DNA of 64,000 nt, from positions 1,178,001 to 1,242,000 of the forward strand of contig NZ_CP136573.1 of assembly GCF_035194505.1 (NCBI RefSeq), read 5' to 3'. Position 1 is the first letter of the stretch, and the number at the start of each line of letters is the position of its first letter. Source of the stretch: Erythrobacter sp. Its GTDB lineage: Bacteria > Pseudomonadota > Alphaproteobacteria > Sphingomonadales > Sphingomonadaceae. Below the pieces are notes generated by a model. The model did no database searches and had not been told where the DNA came from. It saw only the letters and a program-made list of their open reading frames with translations. Shown in pieces: positions 38,640 through 47,006 of the stretch. Position numbers and translations under genes: made by a program.

Positions 38640-39617
38640 TCAGCGCGGCGGTTCGGCTGCGGATGTGCCGGATGGGGACAGAGCGGGCTCGGCCGGAACG
38701 GCAGGATCGGCAGCGGGCGCGGCTTGCGTGCCATTGCCCTGCCGTCCTGCGCGCACCTTCTGCCAGGTATCCATCAGGGCACGGCGCTCTTCGGGCGGCA
38801 GGCGGCGCAGCGCGGCGCGGCGCTGTTCGGGGTTCATCCGCCGGAGCCGCTCGACTGTGTCGCGCTGGCGCAGCTCGCGCTGGTCCTCGCGCAGCGGGCG
38901 CACGATATCCTCGCGGGTGAGCGCTTCGCCCCCCTCGACCCGCCCGCGCAATTCGTCGCGCCGGACTTCGAGGCGCTTGTCGATCAGCCCCTCGCGGCGG
39001 GCTTCGGCTGCGTCGATCCGCTGGCGGATGCGGGCCTCCTGTTCAGCCGTGGGCAGCGGCAGACCGGCAGCGGCGCGGCGCTCCTTTTCCTTGGCGATGC
39101 GCTGCTCGATCATCTGGCGGCGGGCCGCACTGCGCCCTTCGCGCACCTCGTCGATCCGGCGGAAGGCCTCGCCCAGTTCCTCGGGGGTGTCGATTGCGCC
39201 TTCGATCCGTACCGGCGCGAGCGCGGCAGGCACGGCATCGACAGAGACGGCGGCTGGCTTGGCAGGGGGCTTGACCGCTGCTGCGCTCTCCGATCCGGTG
39301 ATACTCGCCCACACCTTCTCAGGCGAGGGCACCGGCAGGCCGACCCGTTCGAGCAGGCCCGTCGCCGCGGCCGCCGTGGCAAGTGCGCTGAAGCCGACTA
39401 CGCCGATTGCGATGCGCCGTCCGATCCGCCAGCCGCGCGCAGAGCCGGTGCCTGAACGACGCAATTCCGGCAGCGGGGCCGGACGCACGGCGGCTGCGGC
39501 CAGCACCTTGTCGGCAAAGCCTTCGGGAAGCGCGGGAACCGCAAAATCGTCGAGCGCCCGCGCCAGCGGGGTGCCGGGAGCGATGGGTGCCCCGTCGGTA
39601 TCGTCCATGGCGCTCAT
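38640..39617 (-). CDS. Membrane-anchored anti-sigma-like protein
   Basis: A 325-aa protein whose start overlaps the ECF sigma stop by 4 bp (ATGA), the classic sigma/anti-sigma arrangement. A short cytosolic N-terminus (about 1-63) is followed by one membrane helix (IAIGVVGFSALATAAAATG). The large periplasmic part is extremely Arg/Glu-rich and probably coiled coil (REGRSAARRQMIEQRIAKEK, then similar runs to residue ~290). No zinc HxxxCxxC motif is seen, so it is not a ZAS-type anti-sigma. The periplasmic part resembles the DUF3106/Spy-like Arg/Glu coiled-coil style. The role is inferred from context. Confidence 0.65.
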   Translation of the reverse strand: MSAMDDTDGAPIAPGTPLARALDDFAVPALPEGFADKVLAAAAVRPAPLPELRRSGTGSARGWRIGRRIAIGVVGFSALATAAAATGLLERVGLPVPSPEKVWASITGSESAAAVKPPAKPAAVSVDAVPAALAPVRIEGAIDTPEELGEAFRRIDEVREGRSAARRQMIEQRIAKEKERRAAAGLPLPTAEQEARIRQRIDAAEARREGLIDKRLEVRRDELRGRVEGGEALTREDIVRPLREDQRELRQRDTVERLRRMNPEQRRAALRRLPPEERRALMDTWQKVRAGRQGNGTQAAPAADPAVPAEPALSPSGTSAAEPPR

Positions 39618-40219
39618 CGCGCGTCTCCTTGCGCCGCAAACGCCTTGCGCAGGGCCGCACGGGCCCTCAGCAGCAGCGATTCGAACGCCTTGATATTCAT
39701 GTCGAGCGCGGCGGCCGCCTCGGCATTGGGAAGCTCTTCGTAATAGGTGAGCACGATGGCAGCGCGCTGGCGGTCCGGCAGGGCCATCACCAGCGCGCGG
39801 GTGGCTTCGGCCTCCTGATTTTCGGCAATCACGGCATCGGCCAGCGGCGCCTCATCGGCCCGCTCCGGCACCTCCTCGCCCGAGATGCGGCGACCTGCGC
39901 GCAACCGGTCAATCGCGAGATTGGTGACCACCCGCGCCAGCCAGCCCGACAGGCGCAGCGTCCCGCCCGCCGGCGTTCCGGCAGGGTGGCGCGCAGCCAG
40001 CCGCGGCGCATGGTCCCACAATCTCAAGCACGCTTCCTGCACAATATCCTCGGCCTCATGCGCATCGCCCACCATGCGATAGGCGATCCGGTTGAGCGAT
40101 GCCGCATGACGCCCGATCACCTCGCGCAAGCCCGCCGCATCGCGGGCCGCCAGCCGGGCAACCAGCGCGGCATCATCGGCCATCACGGCCGCCAAGGGGG
40201 GCTCGCCGCTAGCGGTCAT
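39614..40219 (-). CDS. ECF-family RNA polymerase sigma factor
   Basis: A 201-aa sigma-70 of the ECF type. Region 2 is visible as ASLNRIAYRMVGDAHEAEDI followed by VQEACLRLWDH. Region 4 is ALPDRQRAAIVLTYYEELPN then AEAAAALDMNIKAFESLLLRAR, the promoter -35 helix-turn-helix. The start MTASGEPPLA at 40219 is the likely one. It overlaps its membrane partner by 4 bp. The regulon is unknown; the signal is probably envelope stress given the secreted neighbours. Confidence 0.9.
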   Translation of the reverse strand: MTASGEPPLAAVMADDAALVARLAARDAAGLREVIGRHAASLNRIAYRMVGDAHEAEDIVQEACLRLWDHAPRLAARHPAGTPAGGTLRLSGWLARVVTNLAIDRLRAGRRISGEEVPERADEAPLADAVIAENQEAEATRALVMALPDRQRAAIVLTYYEELPNAEAAAALDMNIKAFESLLLRARAALRKAFAAQGDAR

Positions 40220-40315
40220 GGTTGCGCGCAATGGGCCTCTCTGGCGGCTCGGTCAGGCGGGTTAATTGCACGGATAACGCAGCGGCGCGCAAAACCCTTC
40301 GCGCGCTCTCGCAAA

Positions 40316-41836
40316 TCATGCACGCGGCAGGCGCAGTTCGACGAGCAGCCCGCCGAGATCCTCGCTGGTGCCCAGCGTCACCGAGCCGCCGTAGATCTCC
40401 GCCACGTCGCGTACGATCGCAAGGCCAAGGCCGGTGCCGGGCTTGCCCGTATCGAGCCGCGCGCCGCGATCGAAGATGCGGATGCGCTCGGCCTCGGGGA
40501 TGCCTGCGCCGTCATCCTCGATCCAGATCAGGCATTCGCCCTCGCGTGCCTCGGCGCTGTCATCCTCCGGATCGATGGTGACGAAGACCGAACCTCCGCC
40601 ATACTTGGCCGCGTTCTCGATCAGGTTGCCGAGCATCTCGTCGAGATCCTGCCGCTCGATCGCGACCTCTGCGGCGGGGCTGCCGGCGATGTCGAGCCGG
40701 CCATCGGGATAGAGCCGCTCGACCGCCCGGCGCACGGCTTCGGCGCTCTGGCGGACATTGCTGCGCGCCTGCCCAGCCGCCCGCCGCCCGACCGCGCGGG
40801 CACGGGCGAGGTGGTGATCGACATGGCGCTGCATCGTGCGGGTCTCGCGCATCACCGCATCGCCCAGATCAGGCGCGCGCGCGGTGGCAGCGTTGGTGAG
40901 CACGGTCAGCGGGGTCTTCAAGGCATGGGCGAGATTGCCCGCGTGGCGGCGCGCCTCCTCGGCCTGACGCTCGGTATGCTCGAGCAGCGCGTTGACCTCG
41001 TCCACCAGCGGCTGGACTTCCAGCGGCAGCGGCTCGGCAATGCGGTTCGCGCCCGTGGTGCGCAGGTTCTGGATCGCGGCGCGCACCCTTCGCAGGGGCT
41101 GAAGGCCATAGCGGATCTGGAGCAGCGCCATCACCAGCAGGCCAAGGCCCAGCACCGCAAAGCTCCAGATCAGGATCAGCCGCACCCGTCCGATCTGCGA
41201 ATCCATCTGCGCCGTCGCGCTGGCCACGGCAAAGGTCCAGCGGGTGTCGCTGCCGGGCAGGATCACGGTGCGCTCGGCAATCCGCAAGGGTTCGCCCGGG
41301 AACTGGACGGAGTTGTAGAAATGCACCTCGCTGTCGAAGTGGCCGCCCTTGGCCTCCACCCCGTGGAGCTTCAGGGTGCGGTCCCACAGGCTGCGCGAGG
41401 GCCAGGGCTCGTAACTGCCGCCGCTGATCTGCCAGTAGAGCCCGCTGCCCGGTTCGAGGAAGCGCTGGTCGCCCAGCGTGCGGTAGAAATAGACTTCGCC
41501 GCTCGCATCGATCTCGGCCGAGGCGATCATCGCGGTGAGGATGTAGTCGAGCTGCTCGTCGAAATTGCTTTCGACCTGCGCGGTGAGCGTGCGTTCGAGC
41601 GCGATGCCGCCGCCCAGCAGCAGGACGAAGATCCACCCCGCCGCAATCAGCCCCATGCGCCGCGCAAGGCTGGCGCGCGGGGCCGGACGGGAGGCGGCAG
41701 GCAGCGCAGGTTCGGTCACCGGCTGCGGCGCAGGCGCAGCAGCGCCCTCGCCCGCAGCGGGCGCTCCGGCCAACGTGTCCCCGCCCTCAGGCGCGCGGGG
41801 CTTCGGCGGGGTCGTCGAGGCTGTAACCGAGGCCAC
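40316..41836 (-). CDS. Sensor histidine kinase (PhoQ/FeuQ-like)
   Basis: A membrane sensor kinase of 506 aa if the ATG at 41836 is used. Two membrane helices (about 61-80 and 220-241) bracket a periplasmic sensor of ~140 residues. HAMP-like linker and dimerisation helices follow, with phospho-acceptor His304 in NLAHALKTPL, then NLIENAAKYG (N box), DDGAGIPEAE (G1) and GTGLGLAIVRD (G2). The start overlaps the regulator gene by 50 bp. An internal TTG at 41773, just after the regulator stop, behind GGGCGGGG is an alternative that removes the Pro/Ala-rich N-terminus. It is cotranscribed with the response regulator. Confidence 0.9.
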   Translation of the reverse strand: MASVTASTTPPKPRAPEGGDTLAGAPAAGEGAAAPAPQPVTEPALPAASRPAPRASLARRMGLIAAGWIFVLLLGGGIALERTLTAQVESNFDEQLDYILTAMIASAEIDASGEVYFYRTLGDQRFLEPGSGLYWQISGGSYEPWPSRSLWDRTLKLHGVEAKGGHFDSEVHFYNSVQFPGEPLRIAERTVILPGSDTRWTFAVASATAQMDSQIGRVRLILIWSFAVLGLGLLVMALLQIRYGLQPLRRVRAAIQNLRTTGANRIAEPLPLEVQPLVDEVNALLEHTERQAEEARRHAGNLAHALKTPLTVLTNAATARAPDLGDAVMRETRTMQRHVDHHLARARAVGRRAAGQARSNVRQSAEAVRRAVERLYPDGRLDIAGSPAAEVAIERQDLDEMLGNLIENAAKYGGGSVFVTIDPEDDSAEAREGECLIWIEDDGAGIPEAERIRIFDRGARLDTGKPGTGLGLAIVRDVAEIYGGSVTLGTSEDLGGLLVELRLPRA

Positions 41837-42464
41837 GGATGGTCGTAATCACGTCTGCGCCAAGCTTCTTGCGGATGCGGGTAACGAAGACTTCGATGGT
41901 GTTCGAATCCCGGTCGAAATCCTGATCATAGATGTGCTCGATCAGCTCCGTGCGGCTCACCACCTTGCCCTTGTGGTGCATGAGGTAGGACAGGAGCTTG
42001 TATTCCTGCGCCGTCAGCTTCACCGGCTCGCCGCCCAGCGTGACGCGGCCCGAGCGCGTGTCCAGCCGGACATCGCCGGCGGTCAGTTCGGACGAAGTGT
42101 TGCCCGAAGCACGGCGGATCAGCGCGCGCAGGCGGGCGATCAGCTCCTCGGTCTGGAACGGCTTGGCGAGATAGTCGTCCGCACCTGCATCGAGACCTGC
42201 GACCTTGTCGGACCACGAATCCCGCGCGGTCAGCACCAGCACGGGGAAGGTGCGCCCTTCGCGCCGCCACATGCCCAGCACTGTCAGGCCGTCGATTTCC
42301 GGCAGGCCCAGATCGAGGATCACCGCATCGTAATCCTCGCTCGAGCCCATGTAGTGCCCGTCCTCGCCATCGACCGACAGATCGACCGCATAACCGTTAT
42401 GCTCCAGCGTCGACTTGAGCTGCGCGCCCAGCGTGGGCTCATCCTCGACGATCAGAATTCGCAT
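41787..42464 (-). CDS. OmpR/PhoB-family response regulator
   Basis: A 225-aa two-component regulator. The receiver domain has the acidic pocket VEDEP, phospho-acceptor Asp51 in VILDLGLPEIDG, and Lys in LAKPF. The winged-helix output domain has LTAQEYKLLSYLMHHKGKVV and the recognition segment NTIEVFVTRIRKKLGAD. It is preceded by a 9-bp tandem repeat array and, further upstream, by a PepSY gene, the typical setting of PhoPQ/FeuPQ-type systems in Alphaproteobacteria. Confidence 0.93.
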   Translation of the reverse strand: MRILIVEDEPTLGAQLKSTLEHNGYAVDLSVDGEDGHYMGSSEDYDAVILDLGLPEIDGLTVLGMWRREGRTFPVLVLTARDSWSDKVAGLDAGADDYLAKPFQTEELIARLRALIRRASGNTSSELTAGDVRLDTRSGRVTLGGEPVKLTAQEYKLLSYLMHHKGKVVSRTELIEHIYDQDFDRDSNTIEVFVTRIRKKLGADVITTIRGLGYSLDDPAEAPRA

Positions 42465-42483
42465 GCTTCACCACTTCCCTGCT

Positions 42484-42564
42484 GCGTGTTTTGCGTGATT
42501 TGCGTGATTTGCGTGATTTGCGTGATTTGCGTGATTTGCGTGATTTGCGTGATTTGCGTGATTT
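42484..42564. repeat. 9-bp tandem repeat array before the response regulator
   Basis: Eight perfect copies of GCGTGATTT (42493-42564) plus one degenerate copy (42484-42492). The array ends 20 bp before the regulator start codon (42464) and 40 bp after the PepSY stop, so it occupies nearly the whole leader. The unit on the coding strand reads AAATCACGC. Unit number could vary between strains by slipped-strand mispairing. Confidence 0.93.
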
Positions 42565-42603
42565 GGTGCGCCTTTGCCGCGCCAGCGTCAAGCAAACGGG
42601 CGC

Positions 42604-42918
42604 TCAGCGCGAACGGCCGATGACGCGGCCGGTGCGCGCATCGACATCGACATAGGTCACCCGGCCTTCGCGGATGAACTTGAGCCGGTAGGCCCGCGCC
42701 GTCGAATCGTAGGCCGGGCCGAGATATTCGCTGCCCTGCATCTGCGGCAGGATGCGCCGCTCGATCTCGCGCAGCGACAGCTGGGTGCCCGCCTGCGCCT
42801 CGCGCCGCGCCTCGCCCTGATCGCTGAGCGATTGCTCCTGCGCCGCCCCGGGCACAGCCAGCCCTGCCGCGCACAGGGCGACAAGCAGAGCAGCACAAGA
42901 GGAGCGACGAGCGTTCAT
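42604..42918 (-). CDS. Periplasmic PepSY-domain protein
   Basis: A 104-aa exported protein: signal peptide CAALLVALCAAGLAVPGAAQ (cleavage after AAQ near residue 26), then one PepSY domain with LREIERRILPQMQGSEYLGPA, YRLKFIREGRVTYVDVDART and a final GRVIGRSR. PepSY proteins next to PhoPQ-like systems can modulate the sensor or be a target gene. Same strand and just upstream of the regulator. Confidence 0.87.
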   Translation of the reverse strand: MNARRSSCAALLVALCAAGLAVPGAAQEQSLSDQGEARREAQAGTQLSLREIERRILPQMQGSEYLGPAYDSTARAYRLKFIREGRVTYVDVDARTGRVIGRSR

Positions 42919-42966
42919 AATGGCCCCATGCCTAGCTATGCAGCATTGAACAAGGTGTGAATGATG

Positions 42967-43716
42967 TCACGGCGCACTCGGCGCTGCGTCATTCACCAGC
43001 TCGAACTTGAACGACATGCTGATCCCGGTGGAGACCATGCCCGGCTGCACCGGCGGCGGAGCGGCGGCGACCATGTCGGCGCTGGCGCGCATCATCGCCA
43101 TTTCGGGCATCGGGCCGCGGCTTTCGATGCTCTCGCTGATCCACAGCACCTTGGCCCGGTCATAGCCGAACATCGTGGCATATTCATCGACCCGCGCCTT
43201 GGCCTTTTCGATCGCGCGCTTGCGGGCGGCGTCCTTGGCGGCGGCGTCGTTCTCGATCGAGAAGCTGGGGCCGGACAGATCATTCGCGCCCGCCTCGACC
43301 AGCGCATCAAGCACGCGCCCGGCATTGTCGATCTTGCGCAGGATCACGCTCACCCGGTTGGAGGCCTGATAGCCGCGGAACACCTGACGCTGGGTGGTCT
43401 GGTCGTAATCATAGCGGGCATTGAGGTTGATGCCGGTGGTCTGGATGTCCTGCTCGGCCACGCCCAGTGCCTTGATGCGGGCGACCACCTTGGCCATCGC
43501 AGCCGAGTTCTGGCGCAGCGCCTCGGTGGCGGTCGGCGCATCGGTGGTGACGCCCGCGCCGATGGTGGCGATATCGGGAGCAACCGAGACGCTTTCGCTG
43601 ACGGTGAGTTCGACCACCGGGCCCTTGGCCTCGATTTCGATCACGGGTTCGGCGAGCGCGGCACCCGACAGAGCGAGCGAGCTGGCAGCGACTGCGGCAA
43701 GTGCGGGACGGATCAT
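42967..43716 (-). CDS. SIMPL (DUF541) domain periplasmic protein
   Basis: A 249-aa exported protein of the SIMPL family. A signal peptide (AAVAASSLALSGAALAE) precedes the domain, which shows VSVAPDIATIGAGVTTDAPT, QTTGINLNARYDYDQTTQRQ and RKIDNAGRVLDALVEAGAND, the family-defining blocks. The start MIRPALAAVA at 43716 begins the signal. Related proteins are implicated in oxidative stress tolerance, but the biochemical role is unknown. It is divergent from the ABC-F gene. Confidence 0.88.
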   Translation of the reverse strand: MIRPALAAVAASSLALSGAALAEPVIEIEAKGPVVELTVSESVSVAPDIATIGAGVTTDAPTATEALRQNSAAMAKVVARIKALGVAEQDIQTTGINLNARYDYDQTTQRQVFRGYQASNRVSVILRKIDNAGRVLDALVEAGANDLSGPSFSIENDAAAKDAARKRAIEKAKARVDEYATMFGYDRAKVLWISESIESRGPMPEMAMMRASADMVAAAPPPVQPGMVSTGISMSFKFELVNDAAPSAP

Positions 43717-43820
43717 GATAGGTGTTTTCCTCCGGTAAGCCGCGCCAATGAACCACGGCAGCTTTCGCGGGACTGAACCGCCTTGGCAGCGCGCGCGCAA
43801 GTCTCTAGGCACCGCGCGCC

Positions 43821-45665
43821 ATGGCGCAACCTCCCATCTTCTCGCTCGAAGGCATGGCCCTGCAACAGGGCGGACGCTGGCTGTTCGGCGGGCCGACGCC
43901 CACCACCGGCGCGGCACCGATCGATCTGCACGTGCTGTCCGGAGACCGGCTGGCGCTGATCGGGCGCAACGGCGCGGGCAAGACGACGCTGCTGCGGCTC
44001 ATCACCGGCAAGATCGATGCCGACCGCGGACAGCGCCGGATCAAGCCCGGGACGCGCATCGTGTTCCTTGAGCAGGACCCTGATTTCACGCCGTTTTCGA
44101 CCCTCATGGACTTTGCGACAGGCGGCGAGGATGCCCCCGCAGCGCATGAGGTGGAGGCGATTGCCGGCCAGCTCGGCATCGACATGAGCCGCCCCGCCGC
44201 CACTGCCAGCGGGGGCGAAAAGCGCCGCGCCGCGATTGCCAGGGCATTGGCGCAGGAGCCTGATCTGCTCCTTCTGGACGAGCCGACCAACCACCTCGAT
44301 CTGGCCGCGATCGACTGGCTGGAGGACTGGCTCTCGCGCTATCGCGGGGCCTTCATCACCATTTCCCACGATCGCACCTTCCTCACCCGCCTGACGCGCG
44401 CCACCCTGTGGCTCGATCGCGGCACCTTGCGGCGCAAGGAGGTAGGCTTCGGCGGCTATGAGGCGTGGGAAGAGACGGTCTATGCCGAAGAGGCGCGTGC
44501 GGCGGAACGCCTTGATGCAAAACTGAAAATCGAGGCCCACTGGTTAGAGCGCGGGGTCACCGCAAGGCGCAAGCGCAATCAGGGCCGGCTGGAAAAGCTC
44601 TACCAGATGCGCGCTGTCAGGGCGGCGATGATTGCGGGTGCGGGAACGGCCAAGCTGAAACTCGCTGGCGATGATGATTTCAAGTCCAAGTCGGTGATTG
44701 TCGCGGACAATATTTCAAAGACTTATGGTGATCGCCCCATCATCAAGCCGTTCACCCTGCGGATCCAGAACGGGGACCGCATCGGGATCGTCGGCTCGAA
44801 TGGCGCGGGCAAGACCACCCTGTTGAAATTGCTCACCAAAGAACTCGAAAGCGACACTGGCAGCGTCACCCATGCCCGCACGCTTTCAGGGGTGATGATC
44901 GACCAGCAGAGGAAGCTGCTCGAACCGGGGGCGACGGTGCGCCAGATTCTGGCCGAGGGCGGCGACTGGATCGACGTCCGGGGGGTGCGCAAGCACGTGC
45001 AGGCCTATCTCAAGGATTTCCTATTCGATCCCGGCCTCGTCGACACCAAAGTCGGCATTCTTTCTGGCGGCGAACGCTCGCGGCTTTTGCTGGCCCGCGA
45101 ATTCGCGCGCACCGCAAATCTGCTGGTGCTGGACGAGCCGACCAATGATCTCGATCTTGAAACCCTTGATCTTCTTCAGGAAGTCATCGCGGACTTCGAC
45201 GGCACCGTGCTGATCGTCAGCCATGATCGCGACTTCCTCGACCGCACCGTCACCATCACCCTCGGGCTCGACGGGTCGGGCAAGGTGGATATTATCGCGG
45301 GCGGATACGCCGATTGGGAAGCGCGGCGAAAGGCCCCCCAAACCGGGGTCAAACCGGGGTCAAGAGGGGGTCAAGAGGGGGTCAAACCGACCCTGGAGGG
45401 GGGTCAAAAGCCCCTTCCTACAAAGACGCCTTCCGCACCGCGATTGTCCTACAAGGACCAGCGCGACTACGAGATCCTGCCGAAACGCATCGAGGAACTG
45501 GAAGCCGCCATCGCCAAGGGCGAGGCGCTGCTGGGCGATCCCGAGCTCTACACCCGCGATCCCCAGCGCTTTGCCACGATCAGCGCCGGCATCGCCAATG
45601 CCCGCGCCGAAAAAGACGCGGCCGAAGAGCGCTGGCTGATGCTGGCCGAGATGGTCGAGGGCTAG
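43821..45665 (+). CDS. ABC-F family ATPase (Uup-like)
   Basis: A 614-aa soluble protein with two ABC domains and no membrane part. First domain: GRNGAGKTTLL, SGGEKRRAAIARAL, LLLLDEPTNHLDL. Second: GSNGAGKTTLL, LSGGERSRLLLAREF, LLVLDEPTNDLDL. Between them lies a linker with WLERGVTARRKRNQGRLEKL, the ABC-F P-site tRNA-interaction motif region. After the second domain a glycine/lysine linker of tandem 11-aa units (TGVKPGSRGGQ, EGVKPTLEGGQ) leads to a C-terminal coiled coil (ELEAAIAKGEALLG) of Uup type. It likely binds ribosomes or branched DNA. The linker is unusual and is listed separately. Confidence 0.92.
   Translation: MAQPPIFSLEGMALQQGGRWLFGGPTPTTGAAPIDLHVLSGDRLALIGRNGAGKTTLLRLITGKIDADRGQRRIKPGTRIVFLEQDPDFTPFSTLMDFATGGEDAPAAHEVEAIAGQLGIDMSRPAATASGGEKRRAAIARALAQEPDLLLLDEPTNHLDLAAIDWLEDWLSRYRGAFITISHDRTFLTRLTRATLWLDRGTLRRKEVGFGGYEAWEETVYAEEARAAERLDAKLKIEAHWLERGVTARRKRNQGRLEKLYQMRAVRAAMIAGAGTAKLKLAGDDDFKSKSVIVADNISKTYGDRPIIKPFTLRIQNGDRIGIVGSNGAGKTTLLKLLTKELESDTGSVTHARTLSGVMIDQQRKLLEPGATVRQILAEGGDWIDVRGVRKHVQAYLKDFLFDPGLVDTKVGILSGGERSRLLLAREFARTANLLVLDEPTNDLDLETLDLLQEVIADFDGTVLIVSHDRDFLDRTVTITLGLDGSGKVDIIAGGYADWEARRKAPQTGVKPGSRGGQEGVKPTLEGGQKPLPTKTPSAPRLSYKDQRDYEILPKRIEELEAAIAKGEALLGDPELYTRDPQRFATISAGIANARAEKDAAEERWLMLAEMVEG
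45345..45407. repeat. 11-bp-period GGGGTCAA repeat inside the ABC-F gene
   Basis: GGGGTCAA starts at 45345, 45356, 45367, 45378 and 45400, an 11-bp period with one unit (45389) replaced. Three DNA units (33 bp) give an 11-residue protein unit, so the insert keeps the frame. The same octamer and period occur near parS at 18425-18465. Confidence 0.85.
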
Positions 45666-45695
45666 GCTGCACCCGGCATTCAGCTCTGACGGCCT

Positions 45696-45784
45696 GCAAA
45701 TGGCCCATTTCCGGGCTGCCGGTGCTCACGGCCAGAAAGGCCGCTGCGCTCCGGGTCCCGCAAATGCACCATTTTCGGCTCGCC
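45696..45784. repeat. Imperfect direct repeat after the ABC-F gene
   Basis: GCAAATGGCCCATTTCCGGG at 45696-45715 recurs as GCAAATGCACCATTTTCGGC at 45760-45779, 64 bp later. Between them CGGCCAGAAAGGCCG forms a small hairpin that could act as a weak terminator of the ABC-F gene. Otherwise this 155-bp gap holds nothing recognised. Confidence 0.45.
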
Positions 45785-45820
45785 AGCCTCTGAATGTCGT
45801 GCGCAGCCGGTTCCGCCCCC

Positions 45821-46300
45821 TCAGGTGATGCGGTAAAACTCCGCCACCCGCTCCAGCGCAATCTTCAGCACCAGCTTGCCGCTGCGCGCCGGCCAGCCGA
45901 GGGTCTTTTCCGCCTCAGGCAGCGCCTCGCCCGCGCAGACCACGCGCCACAGCACATCCTCCAGCCCCTTGCCGGCGGCCTTGATCGCCCCGTCGAACCG
46001 CTGGCGCGCGGCGACTTGCCGTTCGGTCGGCGTAAACCCGCGCTCGCCGGTGGTCTTCACCCGCACAGGATCCCAGCGCATGGTGATGTTGGCGGAAAGC
46101 TGTGCGCGTTCGTAATCATTGCGCAGCGCCTCGCCCGCATCGAACAGCCGTGCATTGATGTGCCCGCGCGCGTGGAGCCAGGCGATCGGGCTTTCGGCCA
46201 GATTGACCGTCACCGTGCGCACCGCGCGCGTGCCCGGGCGGCGGGCCCCGCGCAGCGGACCTTCGGCGGTGAGTTCGCGTTCAACCAGTTGGCGCTTCAT
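45821..46300 (-). CDS. DUF6456-like protein
   Basis: A 159-aa protein resembling the DUF6456 family of Alphaproteobacteria, a small domain often attached to or near helix-turn-helix regulators. Recognisable parts are SPIAWLHARGHINARLFDAG, EALRNDYERAQLSANITMRW and RQRFDGAIKAAGKGLEDVLW. The C-terminus is a helix pair ending in LERVAEFYRIT. The start MKRQLVERELTAEG at 46300 is chosen. It is divergent from an XRE-family regulator with 93 bp between starts, so the two may be co-regulated. Function unknown. Confidence 0.7.
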   Translation of the reverse strand: MKRQLVERELTAEGPLRGARRPGTRAVRTVTVNLAESPIAWLHARGHINARLFDAGEALRNDYERAQLSANITMRWDPVRVKTTGERGFTPTERQVAARQRFDGAIKAAGKGLEDVLWRVVCAGEALPEAEKTLGWPARSGKLVLKIALERVAEFYRIT

Positions 46301-46393
46301 GTCATGTCTCCCTTTGCTTGCGGCAAGACTTGCCAAAGCGGCGCATTTGTAGGAAAGAAAAAACCGTATTGGTTAATTTGGACGACACCCTCC

Positions 46394-46981
46394 ATGCTCA
46401 ACCGCATCCGCGATATCCGAAAGGCCAAGGGCCTCACCCTCGCCGATCTCGCCGCCGCCTGCGTTCCGCCCACCACCGCGCAGACCATCGGGCGGCTGGA
46501 GACCGGCACCCGGCAACTCTCGCTGGTCTGGATGAACCGCATTGCCGCCGCCCTCGGCGTCGATCCGGCGAGTCTGATGCGCGCCGAGACCGGCCCGGCG
46601 GGCACGGCCCAGATCGTGGCGGAACTGGCTGCGGGCGGTGCCTCCGCCCTCACCTCCCCCCGCGCCGCCGTGCTGCCGAGCGAACTTGCCGACACCCCCG
46701 ACGCCCCGCCCCCGCTGGTGCTGATGGTAAGCGAGAGCGTGGGCGAATATCGCCCGGGCGACCTCGTGTGGCTGCGACAGCTCGCGCTTGAGGACACCCA
46801 GAGCGCGATCAACCGCGACTGCCTCGTGCCCCGCCCCGGCGGGCGCTTTGCTTTCGGGCGGCTGATCGACCGGCGCGGCACCCTCGTCGGCCTGCTGCCG
46901 CCGGGTGCGGGGCAAAAGCAGGTGGTGGTCGACAATCCGGCGTGGATTGCGGTGGCCATGATGCTGGTCAGGCCGCTTTAA
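46394..46981 (+). CDS. XRE-family helix-turn-helix regulator with C-terminal S24-like domain
   Basis: A 195-aa protein. Residues 1-60 form an XRE helix-turn-helix (IRDIRKAKGLTLADLAAACV then TIGRLETGTRQL). After an Ala/Pro linker the C-terminal half (LMVSESVGEYRPGDLVWLRQ, RFAFGRLIDRRGTLVGLLPP) resembles the beta-rich LexA/CI-type S24 peptidase fold without a visible Ser-Lys dyad. A repressor role is likely. It is divergent from the DUF6456-like gene, and the stop is 26 bp before a glycosyltransferase start. Confidence 0.8.
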   Translation: MLNRIRDIRKAKGLTLADLAAACVPPTTAQTIGRLETGTRQLSLVWMNRIAAALGVDPASLMRAETGPAGTAQIVAELAAGGASALTSPRAAVLPSELADTPDAPPPLVLMVSESVGEYRPGDLVWLRQLALEDTQSAINRDCLVPRPGGRFAFGRLIDRRGTLVGLLPPGAGQKQVVVDNPAWIAVAMMLVRPL

Positions 46982-47006
46982 CCCGCCCGCTGCTAGGCCC
47001 TGCCCC

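Noticed and set aside
42484..42564. CRISPR array
   Set aside because: Nine-base units without spacers and no cas genes in the window.
42452..42898. Protein with QIT repeats or VIC repeats from the 9-bp array
   Set aside because: These frames only read the tandem DNA repeat between PepSY and the response regulator, both of which are real genes in other frames.
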